NCBI GenBank assembly: GCA_944325785.1
Contig: CALVBN010000004.1
Location: forward strand, 62,001-126,000
DNA from: Candidatus Gastranaerophilales bacterium
GTDB lineage: Bacteria > Cyanobacteriota > Vampirovibrionia > Gastranaerophilales > Gastranaerophilaceae
Direction of reading: 5' to 3'
Length of the DNA: 64,000 bases
Part shown: positions 7,049 to 14,974 of the stretch, one piece after another
How positions within the stretch are numbered: the stretch's first letter is position 1
Layout of the letters: every line of letters begins with the position of its first letter
Notes under the pieces: generated by a model
Told to the model about the DNA's origin: nothing
Databases searched by the model: none
What the model saw: the letters and a program-made list of their open reading frames with translations, nothing else
Translations under genes and position numbers: made by a program

Positions 7049-8041
7049 ATGAAAAAGATTTCAGTAATCATTCCGGTTTACAACGTAGAAAAATATATAG
7101 AAGAATGTATCAAATCTGTTTTAAATCAAAGTTTTAGAGATTTGGAAATTATTTGCGTTGATGACTGCGGACAGGATAAGTCTATAAAAATTATAGAAGA
7201 ACTTGCAAAAGATGATGAACGGATAAAAATCATCCATCACAGCCAAAACAGGGGGCTTGCTCCTGCAAGAAATACCGGCATGCAAAAAGCTGAAGGTGAT
7301 TATATTTTCTTTCTTGATTCGGACGATTATATTCTGCCGGATACACTTGAAAAGTTATACACAAAAATAGAGGAAACAAATTCGGATTTTGTATGCGCTT
7401 CAAGCAAGGCATTTGCTGATAATCCGGATGATATTGAACTTGTTAAAAAGGCTGAAAAGTCCGCTTTGTTATATCAGGGATTCGACAGATACAAGGTTAC
7501 AGCGGACAATCTTGAACAGACTATGATGAAACTTTCCTGCGTAGCCTGGGGAAAGTTATACAGAACGAAATTTATAAAAGACAATAAACTGTTGTTTATA
7601 GATAATAATGCGACATTTGAAGATAATGGGTTTCACTTGAAAGTCTTATCCTGCCTGCCGGTATTTTCAACAATAAGCAATATCGGCGTAATGTACAGAA
7701 TAAGAACGACATCTATAACTTCAAACATGGATAAAGATAAAAACCGTAAACAAAAAATGCTTCACGTCAAAGACGTTATGGATGATGCGCTGGAATACAT
7801 TGAACATAGAGAAGGCGGAAAAGAAATTGCAGATATTATCAGAAAATCCAATGCATTCGGCTGGTATTTTAAGAAACCTTATGATTTTATTTTTAGATAT
7901 GTATGGGGAAAAAATAATAAAATTATATCCATTTTCAGCATACCTCTATTAAGAGAAAAAATTCTGAAAGACAACAGAAAAGTGTTGAAGATTTTAGGTA
8001 TTCCACTATCGTATTCAAATCTTGATAATTCTGTTTTATAA
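7049..8041 (+). CDS. Family 2 glycosyltransferase
   Basis: A 330-residue GT-A fold glycosyltransferase. Residues 4-15 give the usual first strand (Val-Ile-Ile-Pro-Val-Tyr-Asn-Val-Glu), followed by the family's Val-Asp-Asp-Cys-Gly-Gln-Asp segment and the metal/nucleotide-binding Asp-Ser-Asp-Asp (DxD) near residue 92. No signal peptide; it should work at the cytoplasmic face on a lipid-linked or cell-envelope acceptor. The acceptor cannot be read from sequence. It is 24 bp upstream of the dehydrogenase gene and may share its mRNA, though no functional link is obvious. Confidence 0.85.
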   Translation: MKKISVIIPVYNVEKYIEECIKSVLNQSFRDLEIICVDDCGQDKSIKIIEELAKDDERIKIIHHSQNRGLAPARNTGMQKAEGDYIFFLDSDDYILPDTLEKLYTKIEETNSDFVCASSKAFADNPDDIELVKKAEKSALLYQGFDRYKVTADNLEQTMMKLSCVAWGKLYRTKFIKDNKLLFIDNNATFEDNGFHLKVLSCLPVFSTISNIGVMYRIRTTSITSNMDKDKNRKQKMLHVKDVMDDALEYIEHREGGKEIADIIRKSNAFGWYFKKPYDFIFRYVWGKNNKIISIFSIPLLREKILKDNRKVLKILGIPLSYSNLDNSVL

Positions 8042-8065
8042 TAATCCTGTACAAGGAGGGTTATT

Positions 8066-9076
8066 ATGAAAATTGTGTATTTTGATACTGCAGACTATGA
8101 AGAACAGTTCTTGAAAGAAAACAGCGAAGGAAAATATACATATTATCTTGAGCCTTCCGCATTAAACGATTTGGCGCCTGTCAAGGATGAATATAAAGAC
8201 GCTGAGATTATTTCCGTATTCACAACATCAAGAGTTAACAGCAAGGTTTTGGAGCAATTTAAGAATTTGAGATTAATAGCGCTTCGCTCAGTCGGATTTA
8301 ATCACATTGATCTTGACTACTGCAAAGAGCATAATATTTCAGTTGTAAACACTCCAAACTACGGCAATATAACTGTTGCAGAATTTGCACTTGCACTTTT
8401 GCTTGATGTTTGCAGAAAAGTAACAGTTTCTTATCTTGAGTACAAAAATTCGAGAGTGTCGCCGGCAAATCTTATCGGGACTGAACTTTTCGGAAAAACA
8501 GCCGGTATTGTCGGACTTGGCGCAATAGGCGCCGAGTTTGCAAGAATTGCACACGGATTAGGAATGAATATTATTGCATTTGATAAATTTGAAAAAGAAG
8601 AGATGAAGCAGAAGTATGGTGTTGTTTACACGGACTTTGATACACTTCTTGAAAAATCTGATTTTATTTCAATTCACGCGCCCTTGACAAAAGATAATTA
8701 TCATATGTTTGATGAGAAGAGTTTTGAAAAAATGAAGGACAGCGCTATTCTTATTAATACAGGCAGGGGGGAATTGATTGATACACAGGCTTTATTCAAT
8801 GCGCTGGTAAACAAAAAGATAGCTGGCGCAGGTCTGGATGTTTTGGAGAATGAGGAAACCATGACGGATTTTGATTATATGTTCGGGATTAACCGTCTTG
8901 ATAAACTCACTCTTGAACAGACAATTATTAATTCAAGGCTCTTCCAGCTTAATAATGTAATAATTACACCGCATACAGCTTTCAACTCTAAAGAAGCTGT
9001 CCGCAGAATTTTAAATACTACAATGAGCAACATAGAGGTATTTATTTCAGGTGGGCATCAGAACGACGTAATTTGA
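8066..9076 (+). CDS. D-isomer-specific 2-hydroxyacid dehydrogenase (D-lactate dehydrogenase-like)
   Basis: A 336-residue NAD-dependent dehydrogenase. The nucleotide site is Gly-Ile-Val-Gly-Leu-Gly-Ala-Ile-Gly; the catalytic Arg is in Asn-Thr-Gly-Arg-Gly-Glu-Leu and the catalytic His in Thr-Pro-His-Thr-Ala-Phe. Length and the Asp-Val-Leu-Glu segment suit the D-lactate dehydrogenase branch, which interconverts pyruvate and D-lactate, a fermentative step expected in an anaerobe. Phosphoglycerate or other 2-ketoacid specificity is possible. A strong AAGGAGGG ribosome site sets the start. A weak inverted repeat CCGGCA/TGCCGG at 9122-9152 separates it from the convergent ketosynthase gene. Confidence 0.85.
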   Translation: MKIVYFDTADYEEQFLKENSEGKYTYYLEPSALNDLAPVKDEYKDAEIISVFTTSRVNSKVLEQFKNLRLIALRSVGFNHIDLDYCKEHNISVVNTPNYGNITVAEFALALLLDVCRKVTVSYLEYKNSRVSPANLIGTELFGKTAGIVGLGAIGAEFARIAHGLGMNIIAFDKFEKEEMKQKYGVVYTDFDTLLEKSDFISIHAPLTKDNYHMFDEKSFEKMKDSAILINTGRGELIDTQALFNALVNKKIAGAGLDVLENEETMTDFDYMFGINRLDKLTLEQTIINSRLFQLNNVIITPHTAFNSKEAVRRILNTTMSNIEVFISGGHQNDVI

Positions 9077-9192
9077 ACTTAATTCTGTTCTGTTTGACTT
9101 TTTCTTTAATAATTTCCATTCCCGGCAAGAGAGGATTCAAGAAAAATGCCGGCATTGAAGACCGCAATTTTTACCCTGCACAGGAATTTTTA

Positions 9193-10287
9193 TTATCTCT
9201 TGAGATAAATTGCGCAGTTTGTTCCGCCGAAGCCGAAAGAAGTGCATAAACATGATTTTATGCTTTTAATACAAGTATTCTTATCTGCAAGATTAATTTT
9301 CGGAATCTCGTCATCATAACACCCGTCATAAATATGCGGGAAAACTTTTCCATGCCCTTCATCAAGAAGCCTGCAGCAGAGAGCTGTTTCAATACTTGCG
9401 GATGCGCCAAGACAGTGGCCGGTCAAAGGCTTTGTAGAGCTTGCAGGTACTTTGTCACGGAAAATTCTGTATACTGCGCGCCCTTCCATCAAGTCATTTG
9501 CATGAGTACCGGTGCCATGCAGGTTTATATAATCAACCTCATCCGGAGAAAAGCCCTTGAGCGATTCTCTTATTGCCTTTTCAGCGTTAGCCCCTTCGGG
9601 ATCCGGCGTTGTTATATGATAAGAATCTGTTGTTTCTCCAAGCCCCGCAACTGTAATTCCTTCCCCTTCGCGTTCAAGCATAAAACATGCAGTGCCTTCT
9701 CCGATATTTATTCCCCTGCGGTTTTTGCTAAAAGGAATTGTTGCTTCCGCGGACAATACTTCTAAAGAGTCAAACCCGTAAAACGGAACTTTTGCCAGCC
9801 GGTCTGTTCCAAAAACAAGAACATAGTCCGCATAATTTGAATCCAGAAGATTTTTTGCAATCATAAAAGCTTTTATACCGGATGAGCATGCCGTTGAAAC
9901 AGAAGTATAATAATTCTTCAGCCCGAAATATTTGTATACAAATTCTGCAGGGTTTGAAATCTCTGCATGCTTCGGGTTTTGGGATTTCTCAAACTCTTCT
10001 ACTCCGGTATTGGTTGTTGCACACACAACCGCAAGACGGGTTTTGTCATATTTTTCAATCTCAAAAGAGTCCAAACACGCAAGCACAAGACGGTTGCACC
10101 TAATATCAAAATCCGGACTGCTTATCTGCGGAAGCTGAGAATGAACAGCTCCGGCTCTTACCATTTTGCCGGAAATATAATCAGAACTCATCTCAAAGCA
10201 ATCATTCACGCCGTTAACAGCGTTTGTAAAAATCTCTTCTATATTATTGCCAAGATTACATATTGCATTGTATTTTGTTATTTTCAT
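9193..10287 (-). CDS. Beta-ketoacyl synthase of an aryl-polyene-like cluster
   Basis: A 364-residue condensing enzyme (KAS I/II family), somewhat short. The catalytic triad is visible: Cys in Ser-Thr-Ala-Cys-Ser-Ser-Gly, His in Leu-His-Gly-Thr-Gly-Thr, and His in Leu-Thr-Gly-His-Cys-Leu-Gly. It should elongate an ACP-bound polyene chain. It is transcribed away from the other cluster genes, starting 18 bp from the divergent next gene, so promoters of both overlap coding sequence. It is the only intact ketosynthase in the cluster; known aryl-polyene systems use more than one, so others may be elsewhere. Confidence 0.85.
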   Translation of the reverse strand: MKITKYNAICNLGNNIEEIFTNAVNGVNDCFEMSSDYISGKMVRAGAVHSQLPQISSPDFDIRCNRLVLACLDSFEIEKYDKTRLAVVCATTNTGVEEFEKSQNPKHAEISNPAEFVYKYFGLKNYYTSVSTACSSGIKAFMIAKNLLDSNYADYVLVFGTDRLAKVPFYGFDSLEVLSAEATIPFSKNRRGINIGEGTACFMLEREGEGITVAGLGETTDSYHITTPDPEGANAEKAIRESLKGFSPDEVDYINLHGTGTHANDLMEGRAVYRIFRDKVPASSTKPLTGHCLGASASIETALCCRLLDEGHGKVFPHIYDGCYDDEIPKINLADKNTCIKSIKSCLCTSFGFGGTNCAIYLKR

Positions 10288-10293
10288 TTATTG

Positions 10294-10299
10294 TATAAT
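10294..10299 (+). promoter_or_regulatory. -10 box of the aryl-polyene-like operon, probably leaderless
   Basis: TATAAT ends exactly 6 bases before the ATG at 10306 and no Shine-Dalgarno fits between them, so transcription should begin at or next to the start codon. A weak TTGTAT at 10269-10274 is the best -35. Confidence 0.5.
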
Positions 10300-10305
10300 T
10301 TTAGC

Positions 10306-10887
10306 ATGAAAAAAGATATTTTTTATATCCGAAAATACCATTATATAAAATCAGAAGCAGAACTTGACCTTTCTTCCATTGCTCCGCTTCAAAGGCGCAG
10401 GCTGAGTCTTGCAGACAAAATTGCATTCACGGTAATGGACAAAGTTTTTGATGAAAATATTGAAGAAATCGTTTTTGCATCCAGATACGGCGAATTTGCC
10501 AGACTAAAAACGATTATTGAACAATACAGCGAAATCGGCGAGGTTTCTCCGGCGCAGTTTTCCGGCTCTGTACACAATTATCTTGCAGGATTTTTCACAC
10601 TGGAGAAGAAATCAAACATCCCGTATTATGCTACAGCTTCTGCAGAAAATACGCTTTCTGCAGGTCTTATTAAATCCGTACTCTCTTTTCGCAATAATAT
10701 ACTATTCTGTTACGCTGATGAATACGGAGTTTCATGTATTATTTCTAAAGACGCAGGCGGAATAAAATGCGCGATGACATCTGGAGGGAATGATAATGCT
10801 GATGAAGCTGGAAGTTTTATTGACTTTCTGGAGGGGAAAACTCCTGTTTTTGAGTCGCCGTTGTGCAGAATTGAGAGGGCTGAATGA
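10306..10887 (+). CDS. Ketoacyl-synthase-like protein (Ketoacyl-synt_2 type), no active-site Cys
   Basis: A 193-residue protein that resembles the small N-terminal ketosynthase-like family found in aryl-polyene clusters. The region corresponding to the Cys elbow reads Ala-Thr-Ala-Ser-Ala-Glu-Asn-Thr, with Ser where Cys would be, so it is unlikely to condense by itself and may be a partner or chain-length factor. I chose ATG 10306, not the much longer open frame upstream, because that frame only mirrors the ketosynthase gene and a TATAAT sits 6 bases before 10306. It overlaps the next gene by 4 bases. Confidence 0.6.
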   Translation: MKKDIFYIRKYHYIKSEAELDLSSIAPLQRRRLSLADKIAFTVMDKVFDENIEEIVFASRYGEFARLKTIIEQYSEIGEVSPAQFSGSVHNYLAGFFTLEKKSNIPYYATASAENTLSAGLIKSVLSFRNNILFCYADEYGVSCIISKDAGGIKCAMTSGGNDNADEAGSFIDFLEGKTPVFESPLCRIERAE

Positions 10888-11597
10888 TAAAAATTTGGCG
10901 GGCTTTTCTTGCATCAACAGGATTTTTTATTTTTGGGGCAGGCTCTATTATATGCAACTTTTGTTTGTTTCCGTTTATAAAAAATAACAAGGAGCTTTGC
11001 TCTGATATAATACGCGGGCTGTGGAAATTTTTTATTAATTTTCTTATTTCCGTACGGCTGATAAAACTTGATATCAAAAAGCTGGATAAGATTGAAAATA
11101 AAGTTATTGTTGCAACTCACCCGAGTTTTATTGATATTTTAATACTTATGAGCTTAATCCCGAAAAGCACCTGTTTTGTAAAAAAAGAACTGGCGCATAA
11201 CCCGATTTTAAAAAACATAATCGGCAGTATTTTTATAACAAATGATATTGATACTGAGGAGCTGAAGCGGGAAACAAAATTTATGCTTGATAAGGGATTT
11301 AATATAATCGTTTTCCCTACAGGCATAAGACACAGAAAAAATGAACATTTAAAAATCAAAAAGGGCGCCTCTCTTGTTGCGCTCAACGCGGGAAAAAATA
11401 TTGTACCGATAAAGATTTTTTCAGATGAGGACTTTTTGTTTATAAACCAGCCGTTTTACGCCGTAGGAACCAAAACTGTTACATTTGAAATAGAGCAGTG
11501 TCCGGAAATAGACATCAAACAATACCAAAATGAAAGTGAAATTGTAACAAAAAAAGAAATTACAAAACAGATTGAGAAAATACTTTATGATTTATGA
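10884..11597 (+). CDS. PlsC-type acyltransferase
   Basis: A 237-residue lysophospholipid-acyltransferase-like enzyme. The catalytic HxxxxD motif is His-Pro-Ser-Phe-Ile-Asp near residue 76 and the acceptor-site block is Phe-Pro-Thr-Gly-Ile-Arg. One or two hydrophobic N-terminal helices would hold it on the inner membrane. In aryl-polyene clusters acyltransferases of this kind are thought to attach the ACP-bound product to a lipid. Start overlaps the preceding stop, showing translational coupling. Confidence 0.8.
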   Translation: MIKIWRAFLASTGFFIFGAGSIICNFCLFPFIKNNKELCSDIIRGLWKFFINFLISVRLIKLDIKKLDKIENKVIVATHPSFIDILILMSLIPKSTCFVKKELAHNPILKNIIGSIFITNDIDTEELKRETKFMLDKGFNIIVFPTGIRHRKNEHLKIKKGASLVALNAGKNIVPIKIFSDEDFLFINQPFYAVGTKTVTFEIEQCPEIDIKQYQNESEIVTKKEITKQIEKILYDL

Positions 11598-11609
11598 TAT
11601 AATATCGGT

Positions 11610-11867
11610 ATGGATATAAAGAACGAATTAAAAAATTTAATTATTACATCTCTCGCACTTGAAGAGATTAGTGCAGAAGATATTAAAGATGATGAGCCTT
11701 TGTTCGGCGAAGGTCTGGGTTTGGACTCAATTGACGCGCTGGAACTCGGAATGGCATTAAAGAAAAAGTATAATATTAGTTTGGATTCCAACAGAGAGGA
11801 AAACAAAAAATACTTTTATTCCGTAAATACTTTAAGCGAACTTGTGGAGTCAAAGATTAATGGCTGA
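11610..11867 (+). CDS. Acyl carrier protein 1
   Basis: An acidic 85-residue carrier protein with the phosphopantetheine site Gly-Leu-Asp-Ser-Ile-Asp-Ala-Leu. It carries starter or growing chains for the cluster. No Shine-Dalgarno is seen; an extended -10 (TGA-TATAAT) ends 6 bases before the ATG, suggesting an internal leaderless promoter. It overlaps ACP 2 by 8 bases. Confidence 0.85.
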   Translation: MDIKNELKNLIITSLALEEISAEDIKDDEPLFGEGLGLDSIDALELGMALKKKYNISLDSNREENKKYFYSVNTLSELVESKING

Positions 11868-12108
11868 ATATTCTAAAGAACAGATTTTTGATGAGTTGAA
11901 AAAAATTCTTGTTGACGAATTGGAAATCAACGAAGAAGATATTAATATGGACTCCAATTTGTTTGAAGACTTGGATTTGGACAGTATCGACGCGGTTGAT
12001 ATTGCTGTCAGAATGCAGAAATTTACGGACAAGAAGCTTCCGCCTGCTGAGTTTAAAAAAATCAGAACAGTTAATGATGTTGTAGAAGCTGTATTCGCTC
12101 TGCTTTAA
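11860..12108 (+). CDS. Acyl carrier protein 2
   Basis: An 82-residue ACP with the modified serine in Asp-Leu-Asp-Ser-Ile-Asp-Ala-Val. Paired ACPs are typical of aryl-polyene clusters, one for starter loading and one for elongation, though which is which cannot be told here. ATG 11860 overlaps the end of ACP 1; an upstream ATG in frame at 11842 lies deeper inside ACP 1 and is less likely. Confidence 0.85.
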   Translation: MAEYSKEQIFDELKKILVDELEINEEDINMDSNLFEDLDLDSIDAVDIAVRMQKFTDKKLPPAEFKKIRTVNDVVEAVFALL

Positions 12109-12168
12109 AATAATTTCCGGCAGTGTTTTTAAGACGAAAATCTTTGTATATGTTACAATGGTAATCGG

Positions 12169-12612
12169 ATGAAAAAGAGTATTGACAAAAAAACAGCAAA
12201 AACGCCGGTTGAAATTATAAAAGCAATTCTGCCTTTTATTATAATGTTCGCAGTAATTTTTGCTTTTCATTATACGGATTTAGTCTTTTTCAAATACTAT
12301 CCGCCAGTTGTTAACTTTGGATTTTTTATTGTATTTTTTTCTTCCATATTTCAAGAAAAAACTGTTATACAAAAAATTGCGCTTGCACAGGATCCTAATG
12401 CCGGCGAAGCTGTAATGAGATACACCAGAAACTTGACTTATCTATGGTCAGCTTTTATGTTTGTAAACTTTCTGATTTCTCTATGCACGGTATTTATGTC
12501 AAAAGAAGTCTGGGCAATATATAACGGGTTTATTTCTTATATTCTTGTCGGAACCTTTTTTGTTATAGAATATATAGTAAGAATTAATTTTATGAGGAAG
12601 TATGACTGCTGA
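12169..12612 (+). CDS. Small integral membrane protein of the aryl-polyene-like cluster
   Basis: A 147-residue protein with about four hydrophobic segments (roughly residues 18-33, 42-57, 88-107, 117-136) and a basic N-terminus. Conserved small membrane proteins of this size lie between ACP and ligase genes in aryl-polyene clusters; their function is not established. An extended -10-like TGT-TACAAT lies 9 bases before the ATG and there is no clear Shine-Dalgarno. It overlaps the ligase gene by 11 bases. Confidence 0.6.
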   Translation: MKKSIDKKTAKTPVEIIKAILPFIIMFAVIFAFHYTDLVFFKYYPPVVNFGFFIVFFSSIFQEKTVIQKIALAQDPNAGEAVMRYTRNLTYLWSAFMFVNFLISLCTVFMSKEVWAIYNGFISYILVGTFFVIEYIVRINFMRKYDC

Positions 12613-14044
12613 TTTGTCCGGATATTTTTTGCAATATAAACCAGATGATATTGTTTTTAAAAATTCAGAACGCGCTTATTCTGCCGGAGAGATTAAGGCT
12701 CTTCTGGAGAACGGTTCATTGGACTATGATAACAGTATAGAGCCTTTTATCGATGTATTGCAGGAATTTAATGATACCGGAAAAATGAATTTTAGCACAA
12801 GCGGTTCTACTGCAGAGTCTAAAAGCGTTAAATCAGCGCTGGGGAATTTGCTTATTGAAAGCAGGGATATGCAGGAAGAATTTCAATTTCCCAAAGGACT
12901 TGAAATTTTTACCACGACGACAGTTAACCATCGTTTCGGAATGACCTGCTTTATGCTTCTCGGAATGTACGCAGGGTGCGTTATAAATACGGACAGGATT
13001 AATTATCCGGAAGATATAAAAACGCCGAATTCCGGACTTGTTACAACACCTTCTTTCTTGAGCATTATGGAGCGGTACAATATAATTCCAGAGTTTAAGC
13101 TGGAATTTATTATGACAGCAGGTTCAAAACTGCAGGACAGCACTTTTGAATACGCACAGAAAATTTCCAAAAGAGTTATAGAAATTTACGGAAGCTCCGA
13201 AACAGGCACCATCGGCTACAGAGAAACTTATAAGTCTCCGGAGTTTAAACTGCTGAAGGGGATTAGAATAATTTCTTCCGGCAGAGAATGCACAAAGATA
13301 GAAACTGCTTATACTGCAGACAATATTCAATTGATAGGCGACAGAGTCAAGCAGGTTAATGATAAAATAGAACTCCTTGGAAGATGTGACAGAATTTTAA
13401 AAATACAGGAAAAAAGAGTTTCTGCAGAAGATATGGAAAAAGAGATTAAAGCTTCCGGCATAATTTCTGACTGCTATTGTTTTGAGTATTCAAAAAAAAT
13501 TGCAGTAATTGCAGTTTTAAACGAATTTGGAAGGACGCTTCTTTTAAGAGAAGGTAAGCTCAATCTTGTAAAAACCGCAAAATCATATTTGAAAGATAAG
13601 TTTGAAGTTATTCCGCAGAGATGGAAGTTTATTGATGAAATTCCTAAAACCGCAAACGGAAAAATAGATAAGAAGAGAATTCAAGAAATTTTTGATATAA
13701 ATCTTTCCCTTCCTCTGATTTTGTCAAGAAATATTCAGAACAATTTTGCACAGTTTGAACTTTGTTTTCTGAAAGAGAGCAACTTTTTCCGCGGGCATTT
13801 TCCGGAAATTCCTGTTCTTGCAGGAGTTGTACAGCTATTTTATGCAAATTTCTTTATAAAACAGGCTTTCGGTATTGACTGCAGACGGGGGCAGATCAGA
13901 AAAGTTAAATTTACAAATATAATCCGTCCGGACAAAACAGTCACTCTGACTTTACAGAAAGGCGAAAACAGCGTAACTTACAAATATGAGGATTTGCATC
14001 AGGTTTATTCAAGCGGAAGCCTTCCGCTTACAAATACTTTATAG
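12602..14044 (+). CDS. AMP-dependent acyl/aryl ligase fused to a hotdog dehydratase
   Basis: A 480-residue fusion. Residues 1-370 are an adenylate-forming ligase: phosphate loop Ser-Thr-Ser-Gly-Ser-Thr near residue 64, Tyr-Gly-Ser-Ser-Glu-Thr-Gly near 200, and catalytic Lys in Thr-Ala-Asn-Gly-Lys-Ile near 358. The last 110 residues resemble FabZ/ApeI-type 3-hydroxyacyl-ACP dehydratases, with Gly-His-Phe-Pro-Glu-Ile-Pro-Val-Leu-Ala-Gly-Val. In E. coli-type aryl-polyene clusters these are separate neighbouring genes. It should activate an aromatic acid, load it onto an ACP, and dehydrate 3-hydroxy intermediates. The ligase part is shorter than typical and may lack an N-terminal subdomain. Confidence 0.8.
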   Translation: MTADLSGYFLQYKPDDIVFKNSERAYSAGEIKALLENGSLDYDNSIEPFIDVLQEFNDTGKMNFSTSGSTAESKSVKSALGNLLIESRDMQEEFQFPKGLEIFTTTTVNHRFGMTCFMLLGMYAGCVINTDRINYPEDIKTPNSGLVTTPSFLSIMERYNIIPEFKLEFIMTAGSKLQDSTFEYAQKISKRVIEIYGSSETGTIGYRETYKSPEFKLLKGIRIISSGRECTKIETAYTADNIQLIGDRVKQVNDKIELLGRCDRILKIQEKRVSAEDMEKEIKASGIISDCYCFEYSKKIAVIAVLNEFGRTLLLREGKLNLVKTAKSYLKDKFEVIPQRWKFIDEIPKTANGKIDKKRIQEIFDINLSLPLILSRNIQNNFAQFELCFLKESNFFRGHFPEIPVLAGVVQLFYANFFIKQAFGIDCRRGQIRKVKFTNIIRPDKTVTLTLQKGENSVTYKYEDLHQVYSSGSLPLTNTL

Positions 14045-14052
14045 GATTAATT

Positions 14053-14463
14053 ATGAAAAAAATAACAACCAGAACTCAAATAAAAGTACCATTTTATGAT
14101 TTAGACCCGATGAATATTGTCTGGCACGGGAACTATGTCAAATATATAGAAGAAGCAAGGTGCGATTTTTTTGAAAAATTAAACTATAATTATACCTCTA
14201 TGTATAATGACGGGGTAATGTATCCGATAGCGAAAATGGATTTGAAGTTCATAAAATCGGCAAAGTTCGGTGACAATCTTGTTGTGGAATGTATATTAAA
14301 AGAACTTGAACCGGCAATCGTTATAAAATATAATATTTATTCGGGCGGAGAAAAAATACTGAGTGCTTCTACGATGCAGATGGCTGTTGATGCAAAAACC
14401 GGAGCAACTCTGTATCAAGCGCCGGAAAAACTGGTTAAAGCAATTGAGGAGTATGATGAATAA
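14053..14463 (+). CDS. Acyl thioesterase (4HBT/YbgC type)
   Basis: A 136-residue hotdog thioesterase. The YbgC-like active-site block Tyr-Asp-Leu-Asp-Pro-Met-Asn-Ile-Val-Trp-His-Gly-Asn-Tyr is at residues 14-27. It would release or edit acyl chains on the cluster's ACPs. AGGA precedes the ATG, 8 bp after the ligase stop. Confidence 0.85.
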   Translation: MKKITTRTQIKVPFYDLDPMNIVWHGNYVKYIEEARCDFFEKLNYNYTSMYNDGVMYPIAKMDLKFIKSAKFGDNLVVECILKELEPAIVIKYNIYSGGEKILSASTMQMAVDAKTGATLYQAPEKLVKAIEEYDE

Positions 14464-14974
14464 ATTTTTAGGAATGCTGTTTGTTCTGGCTTTTGGGATA
14501 TTATCCGCGTCCGCAGGTGTTTTTGAGCATGAACAAAAGCTCGAAAATATTATTAATAAAATTCCGTCTTTCGGGAACACTGAGTGCAGATTTTATCAGG
14601 AAAAATTTATGGAGAGTTCCCAAATTACGCTGAAATCTTCCGGAGATTTTAAGTATGAAAAAGATAAGGGCGTGACATTCTATACAACAGAACCGATAAA
14701 AAGCACTGTTTCTTATACTTCAAGAGAGTACAGGCAGATTAATAATATAATAAATGCTATTTCAAATAAATCATATTCAAAAATAGAAAAAGATTTTAAG
14801 TTTTATTTTACTCAAAACGCGCAGGAGTGGGCTCTCGGCATGACGCCTAAAAAAGAGTCGCCTTCTTATAATTACCTCAAATCAATAGAAATAGAAGGCA
14901 ACCAAAATATGATTACAAAGATGATAATCATAAGCGCGGATGGAGTAAGGACAACTATCTGGTTTAAAAAATGA
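14456..14974 (+). CDS. LolA-like periplasmic carrier
   Basis: About 172 residues. A basic start, a hydrophobic stretch and Ala-Ser-Ala-Gly give a signal peptide, and the mature part has the Cys-Arg-Phe-Tyr-Gln-Glu-Lys and beta-rich Gly-Asp-Phe-Lys-Tyr pattern of LolA-type outer-membrane lipoprotein carrier domains. In aryl-polyene systems such a protein is thought to escort the lipid-linked pigment across the periplasm with the MMPL exporter that follows. Start chosen at the second of two adjacent ATGs, with GAGGAG at usable spacing. It overlaps both neighbours. Confidence 0.7.
   Translation: MNKFLGMLFVLAFGILSASAGVFEHEQKLENIINKIPSFGNTECRFYQEKFMESSQITLKSSGDFKYEKDKGVTFYTTEPIKSTVSYTSREYRQINNIINAISNKSYSKIEKDFKFYFTQNAQEWALGMTPKKESPSYNYLKSIEIEGNQNMITKMIIISADGVRTTIWFKK

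Noticed and set aside
9967-10305. N-terminal extension of the ketosynthase-like gene at 10306
   Set aside because: It mirrors the opposite-strand ketosynthase; TATAAT directly before 10306 and the family's size support the shorter form.
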